From Burkholderiales bacterium (GTDB lineage Bacteria; Pseudomonadota; Gammaproteobacteria; Burkholderiales; Ga0077523): a DNA stretch of 64,000 nt. Each line of letters opens with the position of its first letter. Within the stretch, counting starts at the first letter, position 1. The stretch lies in assembly GCA_019747905.1 (NCBI GenBank), contig JAIEQG010000027.1, positions 20,093 to 84,092 of the forward strand, in the 5' to 3' direction. Both the position numbers and the translations under genes were made by a program. The notes beneath the pieces were generated by a model. That model was not told the DNA's origin, made no database searches, and was given only the letters and a program-made list of their open reading frames with translations. Shown piece after piece: positions 1 through 7,848 of the stretch.

Positions 1-1
1 G

Positions 2-409
2 CTGGTGCCGCGCCTGTTCGCGTGGCGCGCAGCGGATCCGATCGTGGTCGAACGGCTCGTGCGGGGTACCGGCTCCACCCTCGATGCCGAGGGCCTCGCT
101 CTCTATGGCCGCCTGATCCAGAGCCCCGGCCACGCTGCTGCCGCCCTGGACATGATGGCGCATTGGGACGTGCGTCCGCTCGAACGCGATCTGCCCCGGT
201 TGCAGCCGCGCTTGCTCCAGGTGGTCGGGACCAACGACCTGACGGTGCCGCCGGCCGAGGCCCGCCGTGTCCGCGCGCTGTTGCCGGAGGCTGCCATCGT
301 GGCGCTGGCCGGCGCCGGACACCTTGCCCACGAGGAGCGCCCGCGGGAGGTCGCGGACCTGACCATCCGTTTCGCCGCCGAAATCGGGGTTCTGCCTGCT
401 ATCGCGTAG
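2..409 (+). CDS. bchO: BchO, Mg-chelatase-associated alpha/beta hydrolase (C-terminal part)
   Basis: The gene enters from the left edge, so only about 135 C-terminal residues are visible. They form the end of an alpha/beta-hydrolase fold: a strand followed by GTNDLTVPP, where the acidic residue of the triad normally sits, and GAGHLAHEERP, which carries the triad histidine. BchO is a putative accessory protein of magnesium chelatase and is commonly encoded next to bchI and bchD, which would then lie upstream of this window. It reads in the same direction as crtI, 30 bases downstream. The assignment rests on the fold and on the position beside crtI; a generic hydrolase is the alternative. Confidence 0.75.
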   Translation: MVPRLFAWRAADPIVVERLVRGTGSTLDAEGLALYGRLIQSPGHAAAALDMMAHWDVRPLERDLPRLQPRLLQVVGTNDLTVPPAEARRVRALLPEAAIVALAGAGHLAHEERPREVADLTIRFAAEIGVLPAIA

Positions 410-439
410 CCCGGCAACACTGTTAGACTCGCGTCGACC

Positions 440-1972
440 ATGTTGACAGTCGACGTGTCACGACAAATTGTCACTCCGACCGCTGCTCGCAAGCCGCACG
501 CGGTCGTGATCGGCAGCGGCTTCGGCGGCCTGGCGGCGGCAGTGCGCCTGGGCGCCCGAGGCTATCGGGTCACGGTGCTCGAGAAACTCGACGCACCGGG
601 CGGTCGTGCCTACGTGTACCGGCAGGACGGCTTTACCTTCGACGCCGGGCCGACCATCGTGACGGCGCCGTTCCTGTTCGAAGAGCTCTGGGCGCTGTGC
701 GGCAAGCGGCTGGGCGACGACGTCGAGCTGCGGCCGGTCGATCCCTTCTACCGCATTCGCTTTCACGACGGGCAGGTATTCGACTACTCGGGTGACCCGG
801 CCGCCATGCGTGCTGAGGTCGCCCGATTCTCTCCGACCGACGTCGCGGGCTACGAACGCTTCATGAAGGTGAGCGAGGCGACCTATCGCATCGGCTTCGA
901 GCAACTGGGCCACGTGCCCTTCGGCTCGTGGAAGGACATGGCGAAGGTGCTGCCGGATCTGCTGCGCCTCGAGAGCTTTCGCACCGTGTACGGCATGGTG
1001 GCGAAGCACGTTCGCGACGAGCGGTTGCGCACCGTGCTCAGCTTTCATCCGCTGCTGGTGGGGGGCAATCCGTTCACGACCACGTCCGTGTACAGCCTGA
1101 TCGCGTTCCTGGAGCGGCGCTGGGGCGTACATTTCGCGATGGGCGGCACCGGTCGCCTCGTGCAAGGCCTGGTCGGACTCATCGCAGGCCAGGGCGGCGC
1201 GGTCCGCTGCAACGCCGAGGTGCGGGAGATCACGGTCGAGCGCGGCGCAGCCACCGGCGTGAGGCTCGCGTCGGGCGAGACCCTGCGCGCCGACGTGGTG
1301 GTGTCGAACGCGGATGCCGCGTGGACCTATCGCTACCTGTTGCCCAAGGCGACGCGCCGGCGCTGGACCGACCGGCGCATCGAGCGCTCGCGCTATTCCA
1401 TGAGCCTGTTCGTCTGGTACTTCGGCACGAAGCGCCGGTATGCCGACGTACCGCATCACACCATCCTGCTCGGGCCGCGATATCGCGGTCTGCTCGGCGA
1501 CATCTTCCAGCGCAAAGTGCTCGCGGAAGACTTCAGTCTCTACCTGCACCGGCCGACGGCGACCGATCCGTCGCTCGCCCCCGAGGGCTGCGATGCGTTC
1601 TACGTGCTGTCGCCCGTGCCGCACCTCGGCAGCGGCACCGAGTGGTCGACGCAGGCCGAGACCTATCGTCGTGCCATCGCTGGATACCTCGGCGAGACGC
1701 TGTTGCCCGGCCTCGAGGCCGAAGTCGTGACGTCGCGCATGCTGACACCGCAGGATTTCCAGGACCGCCTGCTGTCGTTCCGCGGTGCGGCCTTCGGCAT
1801 GGAGCCCGTGCTCACGCAGAGTGCGTGGTTCCGGCCCCACAACCGCAGCGAGGAGGTGGAGCGCCTGTACCTGGTGGGCGCCGGGACGCATCCGGGCGCC
1901 GGCCTGCCGGGCGTTCTCTCCTCGGCGCGCGTGCTCGATACGGTGGTGCCCGATGCGGCCGTCTTCGCCTGA
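440..1972 (+). CDS. crtI: CrtI, phytoene desaturase
   Basis: A 510-residue FAD-dependent carotenoid desaturase that introduces double bonds into phytoene to give neurosporene or lycopene at the membrane. The dinucleotide-binding motif VVIGSGFGGLAAAV lies near residue 23, followed by PGGRAYVY and FDAGPTI, all typical of CrtI. The C-terminal GAGTHPGAGLPGVL is the family signature. Length is normal. The ATG at 440 has no clear ribosome site and lies inside a run of TGACA/TGTCA elements that look regulatory; a GTG at 455 is an alternative start. The stop overlaps the crtB start by 20 bases, so the two are translationally linked. Confidence 0.95.
   Translation: MLTVDVSRQIVTPTAARKPHAVVIGSGFGGLAAAVRLGARGYRVTVLEKLDAPGGRAYVYRQDGFTFDAGPTIVTAPFLFEELWALCGKRLGDDVELRPVDPFYRIRFHDGQVFDYSGDPAAMRAEVARFSPTDVAGYERFMKVSEATYRIGFEQLGHVPFGSWKDMAKVLPDLLRLESFRTVYGMVAKHVRDERLRTVLSFHPLLVGGNPFTTTSVYSLIAFLERRWGVHFAMGGTGRLVQGLVGLIAGQGGAVRCNAEVREITVERGAATGVRLASGETLRADVVVSNADAAWTYRYLLPKATRRRWTDRRIERSRYSMSLFVWYFGTKRRYADVPHHTILLGPRYRGLLGDIFQRKVLAEDFSLYLHRPTATDPSLAPEGCDAFYVLSPVPHLGSGTEWSTQAETYRRAIAGYLGETLLPGLEAEVVTSRMLTPQDFQDRLLSFRGAAFGMEPVLTQSAWFRPHNRSEEVERLYLVGAGTHPGAGLPGVLSSARVLDTVVPDAAVFA
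444..473 (+). promoter_or_regulatory. TGACA/TGTCA cluster at the crtI start (possible weak PpsR site)
   Basis: TGACA at 444-448 and TGTCA at 456-460 form an inverted repeat with a 7-base spacer. The stretch 448-465 matches TGTC-N10-GACA with one mismatch (A for the first T). GACAA-A-TTGTC at 462-472 is a perfect short palindrome. The same pentamers make the perfect PpsR-type sites at crtE and bchC. Because the cluster overlaps the first codons of crtI, it may be a weak operator or a chance feature. Confidence 0.35.
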
Positions 1973-3005
1973 CGCGCAGTCCGATCTCGCGCAGTGCGGC
2001 CTGCTGCTGCGCGGCGGGTCGCGCACGTTCTTCGCCGCATCACTGCTGCTGCCGCGAAGCATGCGCGAGCCGGCGAGCGCGCTCTACGCATTCTGCCGCC
2101 TCGCCGATGATGCAGTCGATCTGGGCGACGATGGTCCGGGCGCGCTCGAAGCGCTGCGCGAACGCCTGGCGTGCATCTACGAGGGTCGGCCACTGCCCGT
2201 CGCTGCCGATCGCGCGCTGGCCGATGTCGTGGCGCGTTTCGCGATCCCGCGTGCGCTGCCCGAGGCGCTGCTGCAGGGTTTCGAATGGGACGCCGTGGGT
2301 CGTCGCTACGAGACGCTGGAGGAACTGCTCGACTACGCGGCGCGAGTGGCCGGCACCGTCGGTGCCATGATGAGCGTGCTGATGGGCGGGCGACTGCCCG
2401 AAGTCGTCGCTCGTGCCTGCGACATGGGCGTGGCGATGCAGTTGACCAACATCGCGCGCGACGTCGGTGAAGATGCGCGGTCGGGTCGCATCTACCTGCC
2501 GCTCGCGTGGTTGCGCGATGCCGGCATCGATCCCGATGCCTGGCTCAGCGCACCAAAGCATTCCGTGCCGCTCGGCACTGTCGTGCAACGACTGCTCGAA
2601 GTGGCCGACGCACTGTACGAGCGGGCCGGCGCCGGGATCGCGCGCCTGCCGTTGGCATACCGGCCCGGGATGCATGCTGCGCGAATCGTCTACGCAGAAA
2701 TCGGGCGGGCGGTGGAGCGCCAGGGACTCGACTCGGTGACGACTCGTGCCATCGTGTCGGGACAGCGCAAGGTGTGGCTCGCCGGACGCGCCGTGATCGA
2801 AGCCGGGTTGCCGCAGGGCAGCAGCGCCGGGGCGCCGCTCGCAGCGACGCGCTTTCTCGTCGATGCCGTGGCGGCGGCAACGGCGCCAGCTGCGACGACG
2901 CGACGCAGCCTCACCGAGCACGTCGAATGGCTGATCGACCTGTTCACTCGTCTCGAGCAGGACGAGCGCCACCGGCATCTGCAGCGCCAGGCCGGTACCG
3001 GCTGA
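1953..3005 (+). CDS. crtB: CrtB, phytoene synthase
   Basis: A 350-residue enzyme of the squalene/phytoene synthase family that condenses two geranylgeranyl diphosphates into phytoene, the first committed carotenoid step. The two Mg-diphosphate motifs are visible: RLADDAVDLGDD near residue 47 and NIARDVGEDARSGRIYLP near residue 165. The ATG at 1953 was chosen because it overlaps the end of crtI and leaves the usual short N-terminus before GSRTFFAASLLLP. It precedes a tiny membrane-protein gene by 6 bases. Confidence 0.93.
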   Translation: MRPSSPDAQSDLAQCGLLLRGGSRTFFAASLLLPRSMREPASALYAFCRLADDAVDLGDDGPGALEALRERLACIYEGRPLPVAADRALADVVARFAIPRALPEALLQGFEWDAVGRRYETLEELLDYAARVAGTVGAMMSVLMGGRLPEVVARACDMGVAMQLTNIARDVGEDARSGRIYLPLAWLRDAGIDPDAWLSAPKHSVPLGTVVQRLLEVADALYERAGAGIARLPLAYRPGMHAARIVYAEIGRAVERQGLDSVTTRAIVSGQRKVWLAGRAVIEAGLPQGSSAGAPLAATRFLVDAVAAATAPAATTRRSLTEHVEWLIDLFTRLEQDERHRHLQRQAGTG

Positions 3006-3011
3006 AGCGAC

Positions 3012-3152
3012 ATGTCGGGCAACGTTCTGTTCCTGCTCGAGCTGCTGTTCGGTGCGGGCGTCGCGTTGGGATTCGCCGCCTGGGAACTGGTGAAGCTGAA
3101 GCGGTATCGCGAGCAGCGCGAACGCGAAGAGCGATCGAAGACCTCGAGCTAG
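3012..3152 (+). CDS. Small single-span membrane protein after crtB
   Basis: A 46-residue reading frame starting 6 bases after the crtB stop. It begins MSGNVLFLLELLFGAGVALG, a hydrophobic span of about 20 residues, followed by WELVKLKRYREQREREERSK, a strongly basic and acidic helix. This is the layout of a small inner-membrane protein with a cytoplasmic charged tail. Its stop TAG (3150-3152) shares two bases with the stop of crtC on the other strand (3149-3151). The tight spacing suggests it is a real gene co-translated with crtB. I do not recognise a family; an assembly or membrane-anchoring role in carotenoid synthesis would be a guess. Confidence 0.6.
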   Translation: MSGNVLFLLELLFGAGVALGFAAWELVKLKRYREQREREERSKTSS

Positions 3153-4090
3153 CGCACGGTACGCCGGCGCGGCATGCGAAACGGCAGCAGCATCTGCACC
3201 CATCCCGATCGAAAGCGATCGAGCGACAGGCTCTCATGCATGGTGGTGACGGGCTGTCCCAGGAGTCGCGTGTTCACGACCGACCGCGCGTAGAACGGTG
3301 TGTCCTCCAGCGTTTGCACCACGGCGGGCGTATGGCCATGCTCGGTACGCGTGTTGCGCGCGATGCGCCAGATCAGCCCGGGCGGTAGTGCCGTCCGCGG
3401 CGGCGGTTCGAAGTCTTCGATGCGGCCGCCATGGTCGCACCGCAGCGCCAGCGAGAACGGCTCGCCGCTGCGGCGCGTGACGTCGTACAGGATGGCCGAA
3501 CCGCCTTCGACCCTGGCGCGCGACCAGTCCCAGCGGACGAAGTCATGCTCGAGCGGCGCATCGCCGGCGTTGGAATCGAGGTAGGCCGAGCCTGACCAAC
3601 GAAGACCTGGCCGAGCGAACGCTACTTCGACGCGCGAGCACGGCGCGAGCGGCGACCAGCGCTGGCGTCCCGCGCCGTCGAGGAAGTAGGTTCGGCCCGT
3701 CGGCTCGGACGGATGCAGCCGTACCGTACCCCGCACGCGCGCGGGCAGCGGCGCGGTGATCTCGTCGACGTGGATCACCAGGGCCGCACCATCCCATTCG
3801 ATGGAGCTGGGCCCGATGGCGAGCGACGTCGCAGTGCGCCGCAGCGCTGCACGCGACCGCTCCGTGAGAGCCCAGCGTTTGCCGCCGTCGCCGTACAGTG
3901 CCACGTTGAGCGCGCAATAGTTCTCGGGATCGCCGGCGCCGCGTCGGCGCGCCCGGGCGTAGTAGGGCGAGAACACGCTGCCGACGAACGCAATGATGGT
4001 GAGCCCGTGCCTCCCGTCGTCGCTCAGCGCGTCGAGGTACCACCACACGTAGCCGTTCAGGGCGACGGGCTGGTCGAAGTCAAAGCGCAC
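3149..4090 (-). CDS. crtC: CrtC, carotenoid 1,2-hydratase
   Basis: CrtC hydrates the psi-end of neurosporene or lycopene, producing hydroxy-carotenoids for CrtF and CrtD. The frame begins with VRFDFDQPVALNGYVWWYLD and contains FVGSVFSPYYARARRRG, the conserved CrtC block, and ends in RMPRRRTVR. The GTG at 4090 overlaps the crtD stop by 11 bases and gives 313 residues. The longer upstream open frame merely runs through the crtD 3' end, so it was not used. Translational coupling to crtD is expected. Its stop is tail-to-tail with the small ORF after crtB. Confidence 0.9.
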   Translation of the reverse strand: MRFDFDQPVALNGYVWWYLDALSDDGRHGLTIIAFVGSVFSPYYARARRRGAGDPENYCALNVALYGDGGKRWALTERSRAALRRTATSLAIGPSSIEWDGAALVIHVDEITAPLPARVRGTVRLHPSEPTGRTYFLDGAGRQRWSPLAPCSRVEVAFARPGLRWSGSAYLDSNAGDAPLEHDFVRWDWSRARVEGGSAILYDVTRRSGEPFSLALRCDHGGRIEDFEPPPRTALPPGLIWRIARNTRTEHGHTPAVVQTLEDTPFYARSVVNTRLLGQPVTTMHESLSLDRFRSGWVQMLLPFRMPRRRTVR

Positions 4091-5591
4091 CGAAGTCCTC
4101 GAGGAGCGCGTGGCTCGCGAGGCGCCCCGACAGAGCGGCCATGGGCACGCCCGGCCCGGGATGCACGCTGCCGCCCGCGAGATACAGACCGGGAACGACG
4201 GTGCGCGCGCCGGGTCGCCGGAACGACGCTGCCCAGCCGTGCGATGCACGGCCGTACAGTGCACCTCCGGTGGCGGGGAACTGGCGTTCGAAATCGGCCG
4301 GCGTGGTCACGACCTTGTGGCGCGGCTCGACGTGCAGGCCGCAACGCGCGAGCAACGCGAACATCCGCGCCTCGCATTGGGCAGTCTCGAGCGGTTCGAA
4401 GCGCCGCACGTCGCCGCTGGCCGGAGCGTTCACCAGGCAGAGGAGGCGTTCGGCTCCGGTAGTCGAAAGCACGCCGCGATCATCGCGATCCTGGGCGCAC
4501 ACGTACACCGTCGGTTCCGTCGGCACCCGGTCGTGGCGCAGCAGATCCTCGAACTCGGCGCGGTAGTCGCGCGAGAAGAACACGGTGTGGCGCGCGAGGG
4601 GAAAGCCGGCCGTCCGCGCCAGGCAGGTCCAGGTCATGGCCGACAGCGAGCGTGCGGCGCGGGGAACCACCGGAACGGCGCGCGCGATGTCGGCGCCGAG
4701 CTTGCCGGATGCCACGGCGGCCGCGTCGGCGTTCACCACCACGGCATCCACGGCGAAGCGCTCCCCCGTGGCAAGCATGATTGCAGCGGCCTTGCCGCCC
4801 TCGACCTTTACGTCGGTCACATCGGCTCCGTAGCGGATGCTGGCCCCGCGCTCGACGGCCAGTCGCGCGAGAGTCTGTGCGATGCGGTGCATGCCGCCTT
4901 CGACGAGCCAGACGCCTTCGCGTTCCACGTGCGCGACCAGCATCAAGGTGGCCGGAGCGTGAAACGGCGACGAGCCGCAATAGGTGGCGTAGCGGCCGAA
5001 CAACTGGCGCAAGCGCGGATCGCGGAAATGCTGGCCCAGGGCGCGCGCCAGCGTCGTGAACGGCGCGATGCGCCAGAGATCGTGCAGGCCACGCCAGCCG
5101 GTGCGGCGTGTCAGTTCGAACGGGCTGGGCCGGCTCGAGCGAATGAATGGCCCTTCGAGAGTACGGTAGACGCGGCGGGCGCGATCCGCGAACGCCTGGT
5201 ACGCCCGAGCTTCCGCGGCACCCGCGAAGGTACCGATGGCATCGATGGACCGCGACTCGTCGGCATACAGATCGAGCCTTTCCGAGTCGTTCCAGGCATG
5301 ACGGGCGAGGGTTTCGGCGCAGCGCAGCGTCAGAGCATCGGTGAGCGACACGCCGGCGGCCTCGAACAGTTCGTCGAAGACCCACCGCATGGTGAGTACC
5401 GTCGGACCGGCGTCGATGCGGGCGATGCCGGCGGCGGTCTCGCGCATCTTGCCGCCGGGCGTGGCCGCGCGTTCGAAGACGAGCACCTCGAGGCCGCGCG
5501 CCGACAACTCCAGCGCCGTCGCCAACCCGCCGATCCCCGCCCCGATCACTGCCACGCGGCTCGCACCCATCCCCCGCCATGCCTCCGACAA
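4080..5591 (-). CDS. crtD: CrtD, hydroxyneurosporene (1-OH-carotenoid 3,4-) desaturase
   Basis: A 503-residue flavoprotein of the CrtI family that adds the 3,4 double bond of hydroxylated acyclic carotenoids. VAVIGAGIGGLATALELSAR near residue 13 is the nucleotide-binding motif, followed by PGGKMRE and IDAGPTVLTM. The C-terminal LAGGSVHPGPGVPMAALSG is the family signature. Identity as CrtD rather than a second CrtI follows from sequence type and from coupling to crtC. The promoter lies between 5592 and 5686 and overlaps that of crtE. Confidence 0.93.
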   Translation of the reverse strand: MSEAWRGMGASRVAVIGAGIGGLATALELSARGLEVLVFERAATPGGKMRETAAGIARIDAGPTVLTMRWVFDELFEAAGVSLTDALTLRCAETLARHAWNDSERLDLYADESRSIDAIGTFAGAAEARAYQAFADRARRVYRTLEGPFIRSSRPSPFELTRRTGWRGLHDLWRIAPFTTLARALGQHFRDPRLRQLFGRYATYCGSSPFHAPATLMLVAHVEREGVWLVEGGMHRIAQTLARLAVERGASIRYGADVTDVKVEGGKAAAIMLATGERFAVDAVVVNADAAAVASGKLGADIARAVPVVPRAARSLSAMTWTCLARTAGFPLARHTVFFSRDYRAEFEDLLRHDRVPTEPTVYVCAQDRDDRGVLSTTGAERLLCLVNAPASGDVRRFEPLETAQCEARMFALLARCGLHVEPRHKVVTTPADFERQFPATGGALYGRASHGWAASFRRPGARTVVPGLYLAGGSVHPGPGVPMAALSGRLASHALLEDFGAL

Positions 5592-5598
5592 GCTCTCG

Positions 5599-5652
5599 TT
5601 GACTCGACCGGACCAGTGTGTCTATATTACCTGACAGTATGCAGTGACAATA
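5599..5652. promoter_or_regulatory. Overlapping divergent crtD/crtE promoters on a perfect PpsR site
   Basis: TGTC-N10-GACA at 5619-5636 matches the PpsR/CrtJ consensus TGT-N12-ACA exactly. For crtE, TTGACT at 5599-5604 and TATATT at 5623-5628 form a sigma-70-like promoter (spacer 18). For crtD on the minus strand, TAATAT occupies 5629-5624 with TTGTCA at 5650-5645 (spacer 15) or TATTGT at 5652-5647 (spacer 17). Both -10 boxes therefore sit on the same bases inside the repressor site. A degenerate second site, TGA-N12-ACA, lies at 5632-5649. Confidence 0.75.
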
Positions 5653-5686
5653 AATAGTTACTACCAACGGACCACAGGAGGCACGC

Positions 5687-6583
5687 ATGGACGGCATCAC
5701 TCGGGTCGAGAAGGCGCTGGCGATGGCCATCGAGCAGCACCTCGCCGCTGCGGTGGCACACACCGAGGCGCCGGGTTGTCCTCCGCGCCTGGCGGCTGCC
5801 TTGCGCTATGCCGTGTTTCCCGGCGGCGCACGGGTCCGTCCGAGACTGTGCCTGGCCGTGGCGTGCGCCTGCAATGAAGACGATCCCGGTGTGGCCGACG
5901 CGGCGGCGGCTGCCATCGAACTGCTGCACTGTGCTTCCTTGGTACACGACGACCTGCCGTGCTTCGACGACGCAGCCACTCGCCGTGGGAAACCTTCGGT
6001 CCATCGTGCCTTCGGCGAACGCCTGGCGGTGCTCGCCGGGGATGCCCTGATCGTCCTTGCCTTTCAGACCCTGGCCCGCGGGGTGGCCTCGGCGCCGCAC
6101 CGGCTGGGCCCGCTCACGATGATCGTGAGCCGTGCCGTGGGGATGCCCACCGGCATCGTGGCCGGTCAGGCCTGGGAGTGCGAACCGCACGTCGGCCTCG
6201 CCGACTACCAGCGCGCCAAGACCGGCGCACTCTTCGCTGCGGCGACCGTGGCGGGTGCGACTGCCGCCGGTTTCCAGGAACCGGGTCTGTGGCGCACCCT
6301 CGGCGAGTGTCTGGGCGAAGCGTTCCAGGTCGCGGATGACCTGCGCGACGTGGTGTCGGACGCGACCGAACTGGGCAAACCGACCGGCCGTGACGCGGTG
6401 CTCGGCCGGCCGAGCGCGGTGCGCGATCTGGGGTTGGTCGGCGCGCAGGACCGCTTCGAGTATCTCGTCACCAGCGCAGTGGAGTCGATACCGCCATGTC
6501 CGGGGCGCGACGACCTGCGGGCACTCATCACCATGGAATCGTCGCGCTTCCTGCCCAAGGAGCTTGCTCGGCGGGCTGCCTGA
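5687..6583 (+). CDS. crtE: CrtE, geranylgeranyl diphosphate synthase
   Basis: A 298-residue trans-prenyltransferase that makes C20 diphosphate for both carotenoids (CrtB) and the bacteriochlorophyll tail (BchG/BchP). The first aspartate-rich motif HDDLPCFDDAATRRG lies near residues 87-101 and the second, QVADDLRDV, near 215-223. PGGARVRPRL is the substrate-binding FGGKRxRP-type block. An AGGAGG ribosome site lies about 8 bases before the ATG. It heads a run of same-strand genes with crtF. Confidence 0.93.
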   Translation: MDGITRVEKALAMAIEQHLAAAVAHTEAPGCPPRLAAALRYAVFPGGARVRPRLCLAVACACNEDDPGVADAAAAAIELLHCASLVHDDLPCFDDAATRRGKPSVHRAFGERLAVLAGDALIVLAFQTLARGVASAPHRLGPLTMIVSRAVGMPTGIVAGQAWECEPHVGLADYQRAKTGALFAAATVAGATAAGFQEPGLWRTLGECLGEAFQVADDLRDVVSDATELGKPTGRDAVLGRPSAVRDLGLVGAQDRFEYLVTSAVESIPPCPGRDDLRALITMESSRFLPKELARRAA

Positions 6584-6611
6584 GGACAGCCACGGCAGGC
6601 CGGTCCGCACA

Positions 6612-7760
6612 GTGTCTGTGGACGCTGCCTGGTCCTGGTTCGAGCGCTGGCAGGCGACGCGCGACCGCCTGCTGGCCAGCCCGCGGTTCCAGCGGTGGGC
6701 GGCAGCGTTCCCGCTGACGCGACCCATCGCGCGGCGGCGGGCGCGGCAGCTGTTCGATCTGTGTGCGGGGTTCGTCTATACCCAGATCCTCCTCGCCTGC
6801 GTGCGCTTGCGATTGTTCGAGATTCTCGCCGAACGTCCGCAAACAACCGGGGAACTGGCCCGTAGATTGTCGTTGTCCCGTGAAAGTGCGGATCGACTGC
6901 TGGCGGCCGCGGCGGCACTGCGCCTCGTGGAAAAGCGCGGCGATGACCAGTTTGCGCTCGGGCCGTTGGGTGCGCCGATGGTCGGGAATGCCGGGCTTGT
7001 TGCCATGGTCGAGCATCACAGCGTGCTCTATGGGGATCTTGCCGACCCCGTCGCGCTCCTCCGAGGCGAGCACCGGGACACCGCGTTGTCGCGCTACTGG
7101 ACCTACGCCTCGTCCGACCGACCGGTTGAACTCCAGGCCGACCATGTAAGCGCCTACACGCGCCTGATGGCGGCCTCGCAGCCCCTGGTCGCCGGCGAGA
7201 TCCTCGATGCCTATCCGTTGCGCCGGCACCATTGCCTGCTGGACGTGGGTGGGGGGGACGGTTCGTTCCTGGTGAGCGCGGCACAACGGGCGCCGGATCT
7301 GCGGGTGATCCTGTTCGATCTGCCGCCGGTCGCGGACCGTGCACGCACCCGGTTTGCCGCGGCCGGAATCTCGGACCGAGCTACTGCAGTGGGTGGCGAC
7401 TTCCACGCGGATCCCCTGCCGACGGGCGCGGACGTGATTTCCCTGATCCGTGTCATCCACGATCACGACGACGTGCAAGCGCTGTCGATCCTGGAGTCGG
7501 TCCGCCGGGCCCTGCCCCCCGGCGGGACACTCCTGCTGGCCGAGCCCCTGGCCGGTACCCGCGGCGCCGAGCCCGTGGGGGATGCCTATTTCGGCTTCTA
7601 TCTCATGGCGATGGGCCAGGGGCGGCCGCGTACGCGGGCAGCGCTCGAGGCGCTCTTGCGCCTGGCCGGTTTCCGGCGGCCCCGTTGGGTGCGCACCCGG
7701 ATTCCGCTGCAGACCGGTTTGCTGGTGGCCCGGTCTGCACCTGACAGTCCATGGCGTTAA
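6612..7760 (+). CDS. crtF: CrtF, hydroxyneurosporene O-methyltransferase
   Basis: A SAM-dependent methyltransferase of about 382 residues that converts the tertiary hydroxyl made by CrtC into a methoxy group. An N-terminal winged-helix dimerisation part (GELARRLSLSRESADRLLAA) precedes the SAM motif LLDVGGGDGSFL and the catalytic region VIHDHDDVQAL. The start is a GTG at 6612 or 6618; both are close behind the crtE stop and give a normal length. It ends just before the bchC promoter. Confidence 0.9.
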   Translation: MSVDAAWSWFERWQATRDRLLASPRFQRWAAAFPLTRPIARRRARQLFDLCAGFVYTQILLACVRLRLFEILAERPQTTGELARRLSLSRESADRLLAAAAALRLVEKRGDDQFALGPLGAPMVGNAGLVAMVEHHSVLYGDLADPVALLRGEHRDTALSRYWTYASSDRPVELQADHVSAYTRLMAASQPLVAGEILDAYPLRRHHCLLDVGGGDGSFLVSAAQRAPDLRVILFDLPPVADRARTRFAAAGISDRATAVGGDFHADPLPTGADVISLIRVIHDHDDVQALSILESVRRALPPGGTLLLAEPLAGTRGAEPVGDAYFGFYLMAMGQGRPRTRAALEALLRLAGFRRPRWVRTRIPLQTGLLVARSAPDSPWR

Positions 7761-7766
7761 TCGTAC

Positions 7767-7798
7767 TTGACAGTCCAACGTGTCCGCGTAGACTGACA
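7767..7798 (+). promoter_or_regulatory. bchC promoter with perfect PpsR site
   Basis: TTGACA at 7767-7772 and TAGACT at 7789-7794 (spacer 16) make a good sigma-70-like promoter about 50 bases before bchC. TGTC-N10-GACA at 7781-7798 matches the PpsR/CrtJ consensus exactly and covers the -10 box. The nonamer TGACAGTCC occurs twice, at 7742-7750 and 7768-7776. This promoter probably drives the bchC-X-Y-Z operon and may read on into puf. Confidence 0.75.
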
Positions 7799-7848
7799 CT
7801 CATGGACACTCAGCATTCGATAACGAGCTGCGGTCAGCGCTCGAAACA

